A stretch of 64,000 bases of DNA from positions 4,469,501-4,533,500 of the forward strand of contig NZ_CP126994.1 of the NCBI RefSeq assembly GCF_030252425.1, given 5' to 3'. The stretch is from Acidisoma sp. PAMC 29798. Its GTDB lineage: Bacteria; Pseudomonadota; Alphaproteobacteria; Acetobacterales; Acetobacteraceae. Positions 35,943 to 45,325 of this stretch are shown here, one piece after another. Position 1 is the stretch's first letter. Each line of letters starts with the position of its first letter. Under the pieces are notes generated by a model, which made no database searches, was not told where the DNA came from, and saw nothing but the letters and a program-made list of their open reading frames with translations. The position numbers were made by a program, and so were the translations under genes.

Positions 35943-37650
35943 GCGGAACGGCGGCACCACGACATCCCAGCAGGAAGTCGAAATCGGCCCCTTGGTCGGC
36001 TTGCAGAACATGCCGCACATACAGGCTTTCATAGCCGGATGGTGCGGGCGTCGCGGGCACCCAGGCCGCGCGCCGGATGGCAAGCTCGTCCTCTGACACA
36101 TCAAGCACGAGGCGTCGTCCGGCGACATCCAACTCGATCATGTCGCCTTCCCGCACAAGGGCGAGGGGCCCGCCGGCGGCGGCTTCGGGGGCGACATGCA
36201 GGACCACCGTGCCATAGGCAGTGCCGGACATGCGGGCATCGGAAATACGCACCATGTCTGTCACGCCTTGGGCGAGCAGTTTGGGCGGCAGGCCCATATT
36301 GCCGACCTCGGCCATCCCCGGATAACCGCGCGGGCCGCAATTGCGGAGCACCATGACACTGTCGGCATCGATGTCGAGATCGGGGTCCAGAATGCGGCGC
36401 TTATACTCCCCGATGGTGTCGAAGACGACGGCCCGGCCGCGATGCTGCATCAACGCCGGCGTCGCCGCTGAGGGTTTGATGACGGCGCCGTTCGGGGCGA
36501 GGTTGCCGCGCAGCACAGCGATGCCGCCCTCGGGCGTCAGCGGATCGGTGAAGGACCGAATAACCTCCGGGCCGAAATTCTCGGCCTCCGCGACATTCTC
36601 CCAGGCGGTTCTGCCTGTCACACTCGGGGCGTCCCGCTCCAACAGCCCGTGCTCGGCGAGCGCGCGCATGACCACAGGCACGCCGCCGGCATAGCAAAAC
36701 TCCTCCATCAGAAAACGGCCGGAGGGTTGCAGGTCGACGATGGTCGGCACGCCGCGCCCAAACTCGTCCCAATCGTCGAGGCCGAGTTCCACCCCGATGC
36801 GCCCCACGATGGCAATGAGATGCAGCACCGCATTGGTCGAGCCGCCGATGGCGCCATTGACGCGAATGGCATTGCGAAAGGCTGCCGGCACCAGCAGCGA
36901 CGAGAGCCGCATGTCGTCTTTCACCATATCGACGATCCGCCGCCCGGTGACCTGCGCCAGCGCGAAACGCCGCGCATCGACGGCGGGGAGGGCGGCATTC
37001 TCGGGCAGCGCGATGCCGAGCGCCTCGACCATGCTCGCCATCGTGGAGGCTGTGCCCATGGTGTTGCAGCTGCCGGCAGAGCGGCTCATGCCAGACTCGG
37101 CGCCCATGAAGTCCGCCAGCGTCATGCGGCCCGCCTTCACGTCCTCGCTGTAGCGCCAGATGGAGGTGCCGGACCCCACCGCCTCGCCGCGCACGCGGCC
37201 GTTGAGCATGGGGCCGCCCGACAGCACGATGGTCGGCAGATCGCAGGACGCGGCCCCCATCACGAGGGCCGGTGTGGTCTTGTCGCAGCCCACCAGCAGC
37301 ACGACGCCATCGACCGGATTACCCCGGATCGACTCCTCGACATCCATCGAGGCGAGGTTGCGATACAGCATGGCGGTCGGCCGCAGATTGGATTCGCCCA
37401 GCGACATGGTGGGGAATTCGAGCGGCAGGCCGCCGGCTTCCAGCACGCCGCGTTTGACGCGGTCAGCAAGGCCGCGCAGATGCGCATTGCACGGCGTCAG
37501 CTCCGACCAGGTATTGCAGATGCCGATCACCGGCCGGCCATCGAAGGAATCGGCGGTGAGGCCCTGATTCTTCATCCAGCTGCGGTGCATGATGGCATCT
37601 TTGCTGGACCCGCCGAACCAGGCTTGCGAACGCAACGGTTTTTTCGTCAT
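35929..37650 (-). CDS. Sugar-acid dehydratase, IlvD/Edd family (L-arabinonate dehydratase-like)
   Basis: Fe-S dehydratase of 573 residues that converts an aldonate to 2-keto-3-deoxy acid. Cluster-binding Cys regions are NTWSELTPCNAH, LVGCDKTTPALVMGAASC and GSCNTMGTAST. The start RSQAWFG, the RISDARMSGTAYGTVVLH region and the end DFDFLLGCRG match L-arabinonate/pentonate dehydratases better than IlvD. The start at 37650 has GGAG 9 bases before. It is the third gene of the left-reading unit SDR-permease-dehydratase. L-arabinonate, D-fuconate or galactonate are possible substrates. Confidence 0.88.
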   Translation of the reverse strand: MTKKPLRSQAWFGGSSKDAIMHRSWMKNQGLTADSFDGRPVIGICNTWSELTPCNAHLRGLADRVKRGVLEAGGLPLEFPTMSLGESNLRPTAMLYRNLASMDVEESIRGNPVDGVVLLVGCDKTTPALVMGAASCDLPTIVLSGGPMLNGRVRGEAVGSGTSIWRYSEDVKAGRMTLADFMGAESGMSRSAGSCNTMGTASTMASMVEALGIALPENAALPAVDARRFALAQVTGRRIVDMVKDDMRLSSLLVPAAFRNAIRVNGAIGGSTNAVLHLIAIVGRIGVELGLDDWDEFGRGVPTIVDLQPSGRFLMEEFCYAGGVPVVMRALAEHGLLERDAPSVTGRTAWENVAEAENFGPEVIRSFTDPLTPEGGIAVLRGNLAPNGAVIKPSAATPALMQHRGRAVVFDTIGEYKRRILDPDLDIDADSVMVLRNCGPRGYPGMAEVGNMGLPPKLLAQGVTDMVRISDARMSGTAYGTVVLHVAPEAAAGGPLALVREGDMIELDVAGRRLVLDVSEDELAIRRAAWVPATPAPSGYESLYVRHVLQADQGADFDFLLGCRGAAVPLNSH

Positions 37651-37672
37651 GGGGATGGGCTCCAAGGACCGT

Positions 37673-38485
37673 CTATTTGCCGATGCCGAGCATGAGCCCG
37701 CCGATCAGGTATCGTTGAAACAGCAGGTAGGCGAGCATCGCCGGCAGAGCGCTCAGCAAAGATCCCGCAAGCAGAACGGGAATATCGAGAACGCGACCCG
37801 ATTGTAGAACCGCGAGACCGACCGTGATGGTGCGCACCGCCGGCTCCTGAAGGAAGATCAAGGCGACGAGAAGATCATCCCAGATCTGGATGAACTGCAG
37901 CACCGCTACTGCCAGCAGGGCCGGCGCGCTCAGGGGCAGGATGATGCGGGTGAAGATGCCCCAATAGGACATGCCGTCGATTTGGGCGGCCTCCATCAAC
38001 TCGTCCGGCACGTCGCGCATGAAGGAGGTCATCAGGAAGGTGCCGAAGGGCACGCCGAGGGCCGCATAGGTGATGATGACCGAAAGGAAGTTATCGGTGA
38101 GACTGAAGGCCGCGAAGTTGATGAACTCGGTCAAGATGATCGACTGCATCGGAATCATCATGCTGGCCGCGACCGCACCCAAAAGCGGCCCGCCAAACCG
38201 AAACCGTAGTTTCGTCAGCGCGAAGGCCGCGAGCGAACTGATCAGAAGAATGACGCCGACGGAGCCCAAGGTAATGACGGTCGAGTTGAACAGCTGCCGC
38301 GCGACCGGAAGATGCGCGAACAACGTCGTCCAATTGCGTGTCGAAAAGACGGATGCTCCAGCCGCGTCTGTCACCTCGATCGAGGACCGGCCGATGACGA
38401 AGAACGGAAACAGCATCACCACCAGCACGAGGCCGAGTGGCAGCATGAGGAACCGCCGCGCGGCGGGGCTGAGAAGGGCGCGCAT
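37673..38485 (-). CDS. Carbohydrate ABC transporter permease, MalG type
   Basis: 270-residue inner-membrane permease with six helices. The EAA loop contact region for the ATPase is seen in DELMEAAQIDGMSYWGIFTRIILPLS. It lies between the SDR (20 bases upstream) and the dehydratase (22 bases downstream). Its partner MalF-type permease and binding protein are on the opposite strand at 39.4-41.7 kb. No carbohydrate-type ATPase is in the window, so one must be supplied from elsewhere. Confidence 0.9.
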   Translation of the reverse strand: MRALLSPAARRFLMLPLGLVLVVMLFPFFVIGRSSIEVTDAAGASVFSTRNWTTLFAHLPVARQLFNSTVITLGSVGVILLISSLAAFALTKLRFRFGGPLLGAVAASMMIPMQSIILTEFINFAAFSLTDNFLSVIITYAALGVPFGTFLMTSFMRDVPDELMEAAQIDGMSYWGIFTRIILPLSAPALLAVAVLQFIQIWDDLLVALIFLQEPAVRTITVGLAVLQSGRVLDIPVLLAGSLLSALPAMLAYLLFQRYLIGGLMLGIGK

Positions 38486-38505
38486 GGGTCAGACAGCGCC
38501 CAGGG

Positions 38506-39275
38506 TCATACCCATCCCGCATCGACGATGAAGTTCTGCCCCGTGCACATGCGGCTGTCGTTCGAGCCGAGCCACAGCACCATGCGCGCGAGGTCGGCGG
38601 GCATCAGCTTGTCAGGCAGGCATTGCCGCTCGCGAATCTGGCGCTCGCCTTCAGCATCCAGCCAGAGGTCGATCTGGCGCTTGGTCATCACCCAGCCGGG
38701 CACGGCGCAATTGACGCGAATACGATCCGGCCCCAGCTCACGCGCCAGACCGCGCGTCATGCCGGCGATGCCGCCTTCGCGGTGACATAGGCGATGTAGC
38801 CGGCTTCGCCTGCGATAAAGGCGATGGAGCCGAAGCAGATGATGGAACCGCCACCCGCCGCCTTCATGCCGGGGCGCACCGCTTGCGCCGCGAAGAACTG
38901 ATGGCGGAGATTGGTATCCATCCGGTTCTGCCACAAATCCTCTGTGACATCCTGGACAAGATGACGGTCATCATTGCCGGCATTGTTCACCAGGACCGTG
39001 GCGGGGCCATGCAGGGCCGCCGCCGTGCCGACGGCCGTGCGCAGCGCCGCGAGATCGGTGAGATCGCAGGCGATGAAGGTCGGGCGATCATGCCCTTCGC
39101 CCGCGATGCGATCAGCCAGCGCCTCCCCCGCGTCGCGTTGCAAATCGAGAAAGGTCACTCGCGACCCCTGGGCGCAGAAATGCTCGACGATGCTCTCGCC
39201 GATGCCGGACGCGCCGCCAGTGATCAGGACCGATTGCCCCTGAAGACTTGGGTAGATGGTGTCGGTCACGTCCAT
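38506..39275 (-). pseudogene. SDR family dehydrogenase with a single-base frameshift
   Basis: Classical SDR of about 256 residues if repaired. The N-terminal part has TGGASGIGESIVEHF, VLVNNAGNDDRH, catalytic Ser in CFGSIAF and YVTAK. Directly after the catalytic Lys the frame changes near 38774: the frame in use ends ASPA-stop at 38757, while the expected GGIAGMTRGLARELG continues in the next frame to 38506 (FIVDAGWV). One extra G at 38774-38775 would restore it. Ribosome site GAAGGA precedes the start at 39275. First gene of the left-reading sugar-acid unit; probably a sugar or 2-keto-3-deoxy-acid dehydrogenase. Confidence 0.88.
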
Positions 39276-39360
39276 GAGCAGGTCCTTCACGCGGGTGGTC
39301 GCCGGAAAGATTTCGCGCCGACACCGAATTTCGATTGACAGCGGAGCCGTAGCATTAAAA

Positions 39361-39398
39361 CATATCGTATGATTTTTCCAAGGGCGATTTCGGAAATC
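39361..39398. promoter_or_regulatory. Candidate operators in the divergent sugar-acid promoter region
   Basis: Two short inverted repeats lie in the 174-base gap between the left-reading SDR and the right-reading binding protein: CATA-TCG-TATG (39361-39371) and GATTTC-G-GAAATC (39386-39398). Both are AT-rich in a GC-rich genome. The GntR regulator encoded in the right-hand operon is the likely binder. Binding is inferred. Confidence 0.4.
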
Positions 39399-39449
39399 TC
39401 CGTATCGGCTTCGGAATCGGCGCAACCGCTGAAATGGAGGAGAGTTCCC

Positions 39450-40748
39450 GTGTCTCAGACCGTCATGGCTCATCAGGCTGCGCCGCCGCGAAAGCATCGA
39501 TTCAAATCCTGTCTGGCCGCCGCCGTTTTCGGCGCGGTCGGCTGGATCGGTGCCGCCACCGCGCATGCCGGCGATCTTACGATCTGGCACAATTATGGAA
39601 CCGAGGTGAATGCCACGGCGCTCAATGCCCTGGTGACCGCCTTCGAGGCGAAAGACCCCGATGTGAAGGTCAATGTCGTCAGCCAGCCGGCCGACAACTA
39701 TTTCGCGCTGCTGACGGCGGCGGCCATTTCGCATAAGGCGCCCGATCTGGCGGTCATGTGGACCGGCATGTTCGATCTGAAATATTCCCATTTGCTGGCC
39801 GACGTGAAGCCGCTTCTGGCCGCGTCCGATCTTGCGCAGATGAAGGGTTTGAAGTGGGCGTCTGAGGATTTCGACACCAGCAAGGCGCTGTATCTGGTGC
39901 CGTTCGAGGATCAGTTCTACATCGGATTCTACAATAAGGCGCTGCTCAAGAAGGCCGGAATCGCCGCTGCCCCGCGTGACTGGTCGGAACTCGCCGATGC
40001 CTGCACGAAGCTCCGCGCCGCCGGCATTACGCCGATGCTATATGGCAGCGACAGCCAGGCGCTGAGTTCGGAATTCTATCCCTTCTACGATCTCAGCTAT
40101 CTGGTTGCCGGCCTCTATCCCGTGGGTGACCTTCCGGGTCTCGCCAATGGCAAGATCGCCTGGACCTCACCCGAGTTGGTGAAGCAGGTTCAGAAATGGG
40201 CGGATCTACATGCGTCGAAATGCACCAACCCCGACGTGCTGACGGCGTCCGATATCCTGACCAAGTTCAATGCCGGACAGGCGGCGATGATCGTTGATGG
40301 AAACTGGAACCTTCAGCAGCTTTATGACAAGCTCGGCCCAGATCTCGGCGTCTTCCCGCTGCCCTATTCGGATACCCCGATCAAGGGCGTCGTTCAGATG
40401 CCGGGCGATGGCCTGTCGCTCCTCAAATCCTCCGACAACAAGAAGGACGCAGCCGCCTTCCTCACCTTCATGATGAGTGGCGATGGCCAAAAGATCCTGT
40501 CCAAAGCTGGGTTGATCCCGGCGCGGGAAGGCTACGAAGCCACCAATCCGCTCTATGCCGGTCTGCTCGGCCTGTCGGATCAAGGTTTCTCCAAATATCC
40601 GATGATCGACAACGTCATTCAGCCGAGTGTCGTCGATACCGGATCGAGCACGCTGAACGCGGCGTTCGCGCAGCAGATGACGGTGACGGCCGCCTTGCAG
40701 AAGATGCAGGATACCTGGAACAATCTGCCTGCCGCGCAGAAGCAGTGA
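39450..40748 (+). CDS. Carbohydrate ABC transporter substrate-binding protein
   Basis: Extracellular solute-binding protein family 1, 432 residues. A long signal peptide ends near AHA-GDLTIWHNYG. The family pattern AFEAKDPDVKVNVV, MWTGMFDL and FNAGQAAMIVDGNW is present. The start is GTG at 39450 because GGAGGAGAG lies just upstream; ATG at 39465 is the alternative. It heads the right-reading operon and is followed by the MalF-type permease. Ligand is probably a pentose, hexose or sugar acid handled by the local dehydratase. Confidence 0.9.
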   Translation: MSQTVMAHQAAPPRKHRFKSCLAAAVFGAVGWIGAATAHAGDLTIWHNYGTEVNATALNALVTAFEAKDPDVKVNVVSQPADNYFALLTAAAISHKAPDLAVMWTGMFDLKYSHLLADVKPLLAASDLAQMKGLKWASEDFDTSKALYLVPFEDQFYIGFYNKALLKKAGIAAAPRDWSELADACTKLRAAGITPMLYGSDSQALSSEFYPFYDLSYLVAGLYPVGDLPGLANGKIAWTSPELVKQVQKWADLHASKCTNPDVLTASDILTKFNAGQAAMIVDGNWNLQQLYDKLGPDLGVFPLPYSDTPIKGVVQMPGDGLSLLKSSDNKKDAAAFLTFMMSGDGQKILSKAGLIPAREGYEATNPLYAGLLGLSDQGFSKYPMIDNVIQPSVVDTGSSTLNAAFAQQMTVTAALQKMQDTWNNLPAAQKQ

Positions 40749-40779
40749 GCCGTCCTACGAGAGAGCGACTGGTCTAAAC

Positions 40780-41664
40780 GTGCGGTCGTCAGCCAGACCA
40801 ATGCAGCGGGGGCGCCAGGCAACGGCGCTCCTGTTTCTGTCGCCCCTGATCGTGCTCTGGGGCTTGTTCCTGATCCTGCCGATCATCGAGACGGCCTATT
40901 ACAGCCTGACGCAATGGGACGGGCTATCGGCGATCTGGAACGGGCTCGGCAACTATAGAACTTTAATGCGCAGCGCCGATTTCGGAGACGTGCTGTTCAA
41001 CAATGCGCTTCTTCTGCTGTCGATCCCCTTCGCCCTCATCATTCCGTTTTTTATCGCTCTGCTGATTGCGATGGAGCCGCCAGGCTGGAAATGGGTGCGC
41101 GCCCTGATTTTCCTGCCGGCGACGCTGTCCTGGGTCGTGACCGGCATCGTGTTCCTGCGCGTCTTCTCGTCGGACGGAATGCTGAATGCCGGCCTGCGTG
41201 CGATCGGCCTCGGCGCGCTCCAGATGGATCTCCTCGGCAGCGTCCACACCGCCATCATTCCGATCGCCATCACCTTTGTCTGGTCTCAGGTCGGACAGAA
41301 CACCTTGATCTTCCTCATTGGCCTGTCGAGCATCGATGCGAGCGTCTTGGAGGCGTGTGCCATAGACGGCGCGGGCTTGCTCGGCACTGTCCGCGCGATC
41401 ATCCTGCCGCTCATGACACGCTTTATCATCTTCGCCGCGATCATCACCCTGATCGCCGCCTTCACCGCCTTGTTCAGCCTTATCTTCGTCATGACGGGCG
41501 GCGGACCCGGCTTCAGCACGACAACGATGGAGTTCTATATCTATCGCCTTGCCTTCGGGCAGACGGATTTCGGCATGGGCGCGACGGTGGGCATTGTGCT
41601 GCTGATGGTCATCGCCTTCGTCTCCGTGCCCCTCATGATGGCCTATCGCAGGGCATCCGCATGA
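40780..41664 (+). CDS. Carbohydrate ABC transporter permease, MalF/UgpA type
   Basis: 294 residues with six membrane helices. The ATPase-contact loop is SVLEACAIDGAGLLGTVRAI; the start region ALLFLSPLIVLWGLFLILPI is typical. The proposed start is GTG at 40780; the ATG at 40801 is an alternative. The stop overlaps the GntR gene as ATGA. It pairs with the MalG-type permease encoded on the other strand. Confidence 0.9.
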   Translation: MRSSARPMQRGRQATALLFLSPLIVLWGLFLILPIIETAYYSLTQWDGLSAIWNGLGNYRTLMRSADFGDVLFNNALLLLSIPFALIIPFFIALLIAMEPPGWKWVRALIFLPATLSWVVTGIVFLRVFSSDGMLNAGLRAIGLGALQMDLLGSVHTAIIPIAITFVWSQVGQNTLIFLIGLSSIDASVLEACAIDGAGLLGTVRAIILPLMTRFIIFAAIITLIAAFTALFSLIFVMTGGGPGFSTTTMEFYIYRLAFGQTDFGMGATVGIVLLMVIAFVSVPLMMAYRRASA

Positions 41665-42440
41665 GGGAGCCGGCGCCTCTGCTGCGGGGTCGCAGCCTGG
41701 TGGACCGCGCGGTGCAGCGCATCGGCCAGGATATTGTCTCGCGACACTATCCACCAGGCGTCAGCCTGCCGAACGAGACAGAGTGGTGCGAACAACTCGA
41801 CATCAGCCGCAGCGTTCTGCGGGAGGCTTTGCGTGTGTTGGTCAGCAAGAACCTGATCACCATCCGCGCTCGCCTTGGCGGTCGCGTCCGCGATCAATCG
41901 GAGTGGAATCTCCTCGACCCGGATATCCTGCTCTGGCGCAGTCATGGTGAGGATCAGCATGTCTTCGCCTCGGAACTCTTCGAATTGCGGCGTACGATCG
42001 AACCGGCCGCCGCCGGGATTGCCGCCCGGCGCATCCAACCCGCGCAGCTGGACGAGCTGCGCCGCGCCTATAACGAGATGGAAGCGGCGGGTGAAGATAC
42101 CGGCCGCTTCTTCGAACCCGACAACCGCTTTCATAAGATCATTCTGGGCGCCGTGGGCAATTCCCTGTTCCATGCTCTGGCGCAGACCATTGTCGTGGCG
42201 CTCGACATCACGCTGCGCATGTCCCTCGACGCGCCAAAGGGTCAGCAGCAGTCGTTGCCCTTCCACAAAACGGTGCTGCAGGCGATGGAGCGGGGCGATG
42301 CCGCCGCGGCCTCTGAGGCGATGCTGCGGCTGGTCGATGCATCGGAACGCGATGTGGCGGAGGCGCGGGCTGCCATCACCAAAAAACCCAAAAGCGCTGC
42401 CGCTCCGAAGCGCGCCCCTCTCAGAAAGGCTGCCCGATGA
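41661..42440 (+). CDS. GntR family transcriptional regulator, FCD domain
   Basis: 259 residues. Winged helix: HYPPGVSLPNETEWCEQLD and ISRSVLREALRVLVSKNLI; FCD domain from about residue 95 with LFELRRTIEPAAAGIAARR. The tail is Lys/Ala/Pro-rich (KKPKSAAAPKRAP). It is coupled by ATGA overlaps both to the permease before it and the RraA-type gene after it. It is likely the sugar-acid-responsive repressor of both divergent units. Confidence 0.9.
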   Translation: MREPAPLLRGRSLVDRAVQRIGQDIVSRHYPPGVSLPNETEWCEQLDISRSVLREALRVLVSKNLITIRARLGGRVRDQSEWNLLDPDILLWRSHGEDQHVFASELFELRRTIEPAAAGIAARRIQPAQLDELRRAYNEMEAAGEDTGRFFEPDNRFHKIILGAVGNSLFHALAQTIVVALDITLRMSLDAPKGQQQSLPFHKTVLQAMERGDAAAASEAMLRLVDASERDVAEARAAITKKPKSAAAPKRAPLRKAAR

Positions 42441-43102
42441 GCGACGCCGAACGTATTGCGCATATGCGCGAGATCTTCTTCACGGCCCTATTGTCGGACA
42501 GTCTCGATCAGGCCGGCGAGCGGCAGCAGGCGATGCATCATCGTATCCGGCCTCTGGACGACAGCCTCGTTCTGGTTGGTCGTGCGCGGACCGCCGCCTT
42601 CATGGAAGTTTGGGACACCGAGCCGGAGGGCGGCAATCCCTATGAGCTGGAGATGGACCTCATCGATAGCCTCAAACCCGACGAGATTCCCGTCTTCGCC
42701 TGCGGCGACTCCGGCCGTGTCGCACCCTGGGGCGATCTGCTGACCACCGCCGCGCGTGCCCGCGGCGCTGCCGGCGTGGTGATGGATGGCTGCGTGCGCG
42801 ACATCAGGGCCATCCGCAAAGCCGCCTTCCCGGTGTTTCACGGCGGCATCGCGCCGCTCGACACCAAGGGCCGGGCGCGGGTCATGGCGCTCGATGTGCC
42901 GATCGTCTGCGCCGGTGTCCGCGTGTCCCCTGGCGATCTCGTCTTTGGCGATGCAGACGGCTTGGTCGTCATTCCCCAAGCGGCGGAGGCAAAGGTGCTC
43001 GGCTTCGCGGAAGAAAAGCTGCGCGGCGAGACCAAGACCCTCGACGCCCTGCGGGCTGGCGCATCGCTGCGCGACGTCTTCGCGCAATACGGCATCCTTT
43101 AG
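42437..43102 (+). CDS. RraA-family protein (4-hydroxy-4-methyl-2-oxoglutarate aldolase type)
   Basis: 221 residues of the RraA/HMG aldolase fold. The active-site region GAAGVVMDGCVRDIRAIRKA contains the Arg-Asp pair used in class II HMG/CHA aldolases, and GDLVFGDADGLVVIP is conserved. Such enzymes cleave 2-oxo-4-hydroxy acids to pyruvate. In a sugar-acid operon it may cleave a 2-keto-3-deoxy acid. It could also be a non-enzymatic RraA, but the catalytic Arg-Asp argues for an aldolase. Confidence 0.85.
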   Translation: MSDAERIAHMREIFFTALLSDSLDQAGERQQAMHHRIRPLDDSLVLVGRARTAAFMEVWDTEPEGGNPYELEMDLIDSLKPDEIPVFACGDSGRVAPWGDLLTTAARARGAAGVVMDGCVRDIRAIRKAAFPVFHGGIAPLDTKGRARVMALDVPIVCAGVRVSPGDLVFGDADGLVVIPQAAEAKVLGFAEEKLRGETKTLDALRAGASLRDVFAQYGIL

Positions 43103-43204
43103 CACTATGGGTTTGAGTTGTTTCAGCGACCAAGTCTCTCGTCATGGCATGCGAAGGCAGAGCATGACGGGTGAGTGCCGCGCAGTCCATTGATGGAGAC
43201 CACC

Positions 43205-44200
43205 ATGCATCTTGTACAGTTCCTGACCGAGTCAGGCGCGCGCCGCGTCGGCGTACCTGAGGCGGACGGCCGTTTTCTGCGCGTGCTCGATGGCTATGAC
43301 ACGGTCTATGCCCTGGCGCGCGTGGCTGTTCGGGATCGGCTGACGCTGGCGGAGGCGGCCCAAGCGGCCTTGGGCGAGACGCTGGTGGATTATGACGCGG
43401 TGATCGCGGAACGGCGCCTTCTCGCGCCTTTGGACCACCCGGAACCCGCACGCTTCTGGATCACCGGAACCGGCCTCACCCATCTCGGCAGCGCCGATGC
43501 CCGCGACAAGATGCATCTGGAGCAGAACGGCCCCGAGGAGACCATGACGGATTCGATGAAGATCTTCCGCATGGGTCTGACCGGCGGCAAGCCCGCGCCG
43601 GGCGAGATCGGCGTGCAGCCGGAATGGTTCTTCAAGGGCCTTGGCACCTGCGTCGTGCCGCCTGAACATCCGCTGCCCATGCCCGGTTTCGCGCTGGCCG
43701 GAGGTGAGGAGGCGGAGATCGTCGGCCTCTACCTCATCGATGAGGACGGCAACCCCCGTCGCCTCGGCTTCGCCATGGGCAATGAGTTCTCCGATCAAGT
43801 GACGGAAGCGATCAACTACCTCTATCTTGCGCATTCCAAACTGCGTGCCTGCTCGATCGGGCCGGAGCTGCTACTCGGCGCTCTGCCGGCCGATATCCAT
43901 GGCACGGTGCGCGTGTTGCGGGGGGATGCCTTGGTATGGGAAGGCGAATTCCTCAGCGGCGAAGACAATATGTCGCATTCCATCCAGAATCTGGAGCACT
44001 ACCACTTTCGCTATCCGAGCTTTCGTCGGCCGGGAGACTTGCACGCCTATTTCTTCGGCGCCCCGGTGCTGAGCTGCGCCCATGGCATCAAGACCCAAGA
44101 CGGCGACCGGTTCGAGATCGACGTGCCAGTGTTCGGTCGGCCGCTTCGCAATGCGATGGCGCTGGTGGAGGAGACGACGGTGACCGTGACGTCGCTCTAG
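43205..44200 (+). CDS. AraD1/GguC family protein (fumarylacetoacetate-hydrolase-like fold)
   Basis: 331 residues resembling GguC/AraD1 proteins, found in arabinose/galactose oxidation loci. Seen are MHLVQFL at the start, FWITGTGLTHLGSA, metal-site-like residues in GGEEAEIVGLYL and MGNEFSDQV, and SGEDNMSHSIQNLEHYHF. Proposed function is dehydration or hydrolysis of 2-keto-3-deoxy-pentonate or a diketo sugar acid. The start at 43205 has GGAG upstream. It lies 102 bases after the RraA-type gene and closes the right-reading unit. Confidence 0.82.
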   Translation: MHLVQFLTESGARRVGVPEADGRFLRVLDGYDTVYALARVAVRDRLTLAEAAQAALGETLVDYDAVIAERRLLAPLDHPEPARFWITGTGLTHLGSADARDKMHLEQNGPEETMTDSMKIFRMGLTGGKPAPGEIGVQPEWFFKGLGTCVVPPEHPLPMPGFALAGGEEAEIVGLYLIDEDGNPRRLGFAMGNEFSDQVTEAINYLYLAHSKLRACSIGPELLLGALPADIHGTVRVLRGDALVWEGEFLSGEDNMSHSIQNLEHYHFRYPSFRRPGDLHAYFFGAPVLSCAHGIKTQDGDRFEIDVPVFGRPLRNAMALVEETTVTVTSL

Positions 44201-44236
44201 TCGCCTGTTGCCGGCCGGGCTGAGCCTGCGCCCACT

Positions 44237-45049
44237 TCAGCGATGAACGCGGGAGAGGAATTGTCGGCAGCGGTCGGATTTCGGGTTGAGGAAGACCTCG
44301 TCTGGCGTGCCTTCTTCCTCGACCTTGCCCTGATGCAGAAAGACGACACGGTTGGCGACCTGTCGCGCGAAGCCCATTTCATGCGTCACGACCAGCATGG
44401 TGCGGCCTTCGGCGGCCAGGTTGCGCATCACGGCCAGCACTTCGCCGACAAGCTCCGGGTCCAGCGCCGAGGTCGGCTCGTCGAAGAGCAGAACGCTCGG
44501 CTCCATACAGAGGGCACGGGCGATGCCGACGCGCTGCTGCTGACCGCCGGAGAGCTGGATGGGATAAGCATCCCGTTTGGCGGTGAGGCCGACCTTTTCC
44601 AGCATGGCCTCGGCCCGCTCGGTCGCTTCGCGCCGGCTCAGGCCGAGCACATGCATCGGCGCTTCGATCAGATTATGGATGACCGTCATATGGCTCCAGA
44701 GATTGAACTGCTGGAAGACCATGCCGAGTTCGCGCCTGATCCGCTTCACCTGGCGGGCGTCGGCGGGTTCCTGCGTGCCGTCGCGGCGGCGGCGCATCTT
44801 GATCAACTCGCCTTCAACGAACACGTCGCCGGAATTCGGCATTTCGAGCAGGTTGATGCAGCGCAGGAAGGTGCTTTTGCCTGATCCGCTACTGCCCAGG
44901 ATGCCGATCACATCATGCTCATGGGCCGTCAGCGATATACCTTTCAGCACCTCATGCGGACCAAAGCTCTTATGCATGTCGTGAACACGGAGCGCTTCCA
45001 CCCCTGTCGCGCGTGTGGCGGTTGCATCATCTGCCTGCACCAGAGCCAT
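44237..45049 (-). CDS. Polar amino-acid ABC transporter ATP-binding protein
   Basis: 270-residue HisP/GlnQ-type ATPase. Walker [11 protein letters not shown]-loop [13 protein letters not shown], signature LSGGQQQRV, Walker [15 protein letters not shown] and H-loop VTHEMGFA are complete. The insertion [13 protein letters not shown] is typical of HisP/ArtP-like subunits. Its binding protein and two permeases are divergent on the other strand from 45326. It probably imports a basic amino acid or opine. Confidence 0.93.
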   Translation of the reverse strand: MALVQADDATATRATGVEALRVHDMHKSFGPHEVLKGISLTAHEHDVIGILGSSGSGKSTFLRCINLLEMPNSGDVFVEGELIKMRRRRDGTQEPADARQVKRIRRELGMVFQQFNLWSHMTVIHNLIEAPMHVLGLSRREATERAEAMLEKVGLTAKRDAYPIQLSGGQQQRVGIARALCMEPSVLLFDEPTSALDPELVGEVLAVMRNLAAEGRTMLVVTHEMGFARQVANRVVFLHQGKVEEEGTPDEVFLNPKSDRCRQFLSRVHR

Positions 45050-45119
45050 TGTCTGCTTACATCTCTCGCCAAAAAGCCAATTGATCCCTGCTCCAGGCTG
45101 TGTCTGTCAAGCGAATGGC

Positions 45120-45158
45120 TCATTTCGTGTAAAAAGACGTTTCGACCCGCTTTGCCAT
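45120..45158 (-). other. Candidate 12-codon leader ORF upstream of the amino-acid ABC ATPase gene
   Basis: An open frame MAKRVETSFYTK with a perfect AAGGAG (45165-45170) six bases before its ATG lies about 70 bases upstream of the ATPase gene. It is the best ribosome site in the 276-base divergent gap. It might be a regulatory leader peptide, or a chance ORF; no attenuator hairpin is clear to me. Confidence 0.25.
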
Positions 45159-45325
45159 GAACATCTCCTTGCTGCGGCGCGCGTTTAGTAGCAGAGGGGC
45201 GGCGTCGGCAGCACGGGCCTCGGGTCCTTCGGCTGATATGGCCCACCGTTTGCATATTATTTTCAATGGTATCCGGCTGAATGGGTGACCTAGCCCGGCC
45301 AGCTCGCCCAAAGGGAGACGACCTG

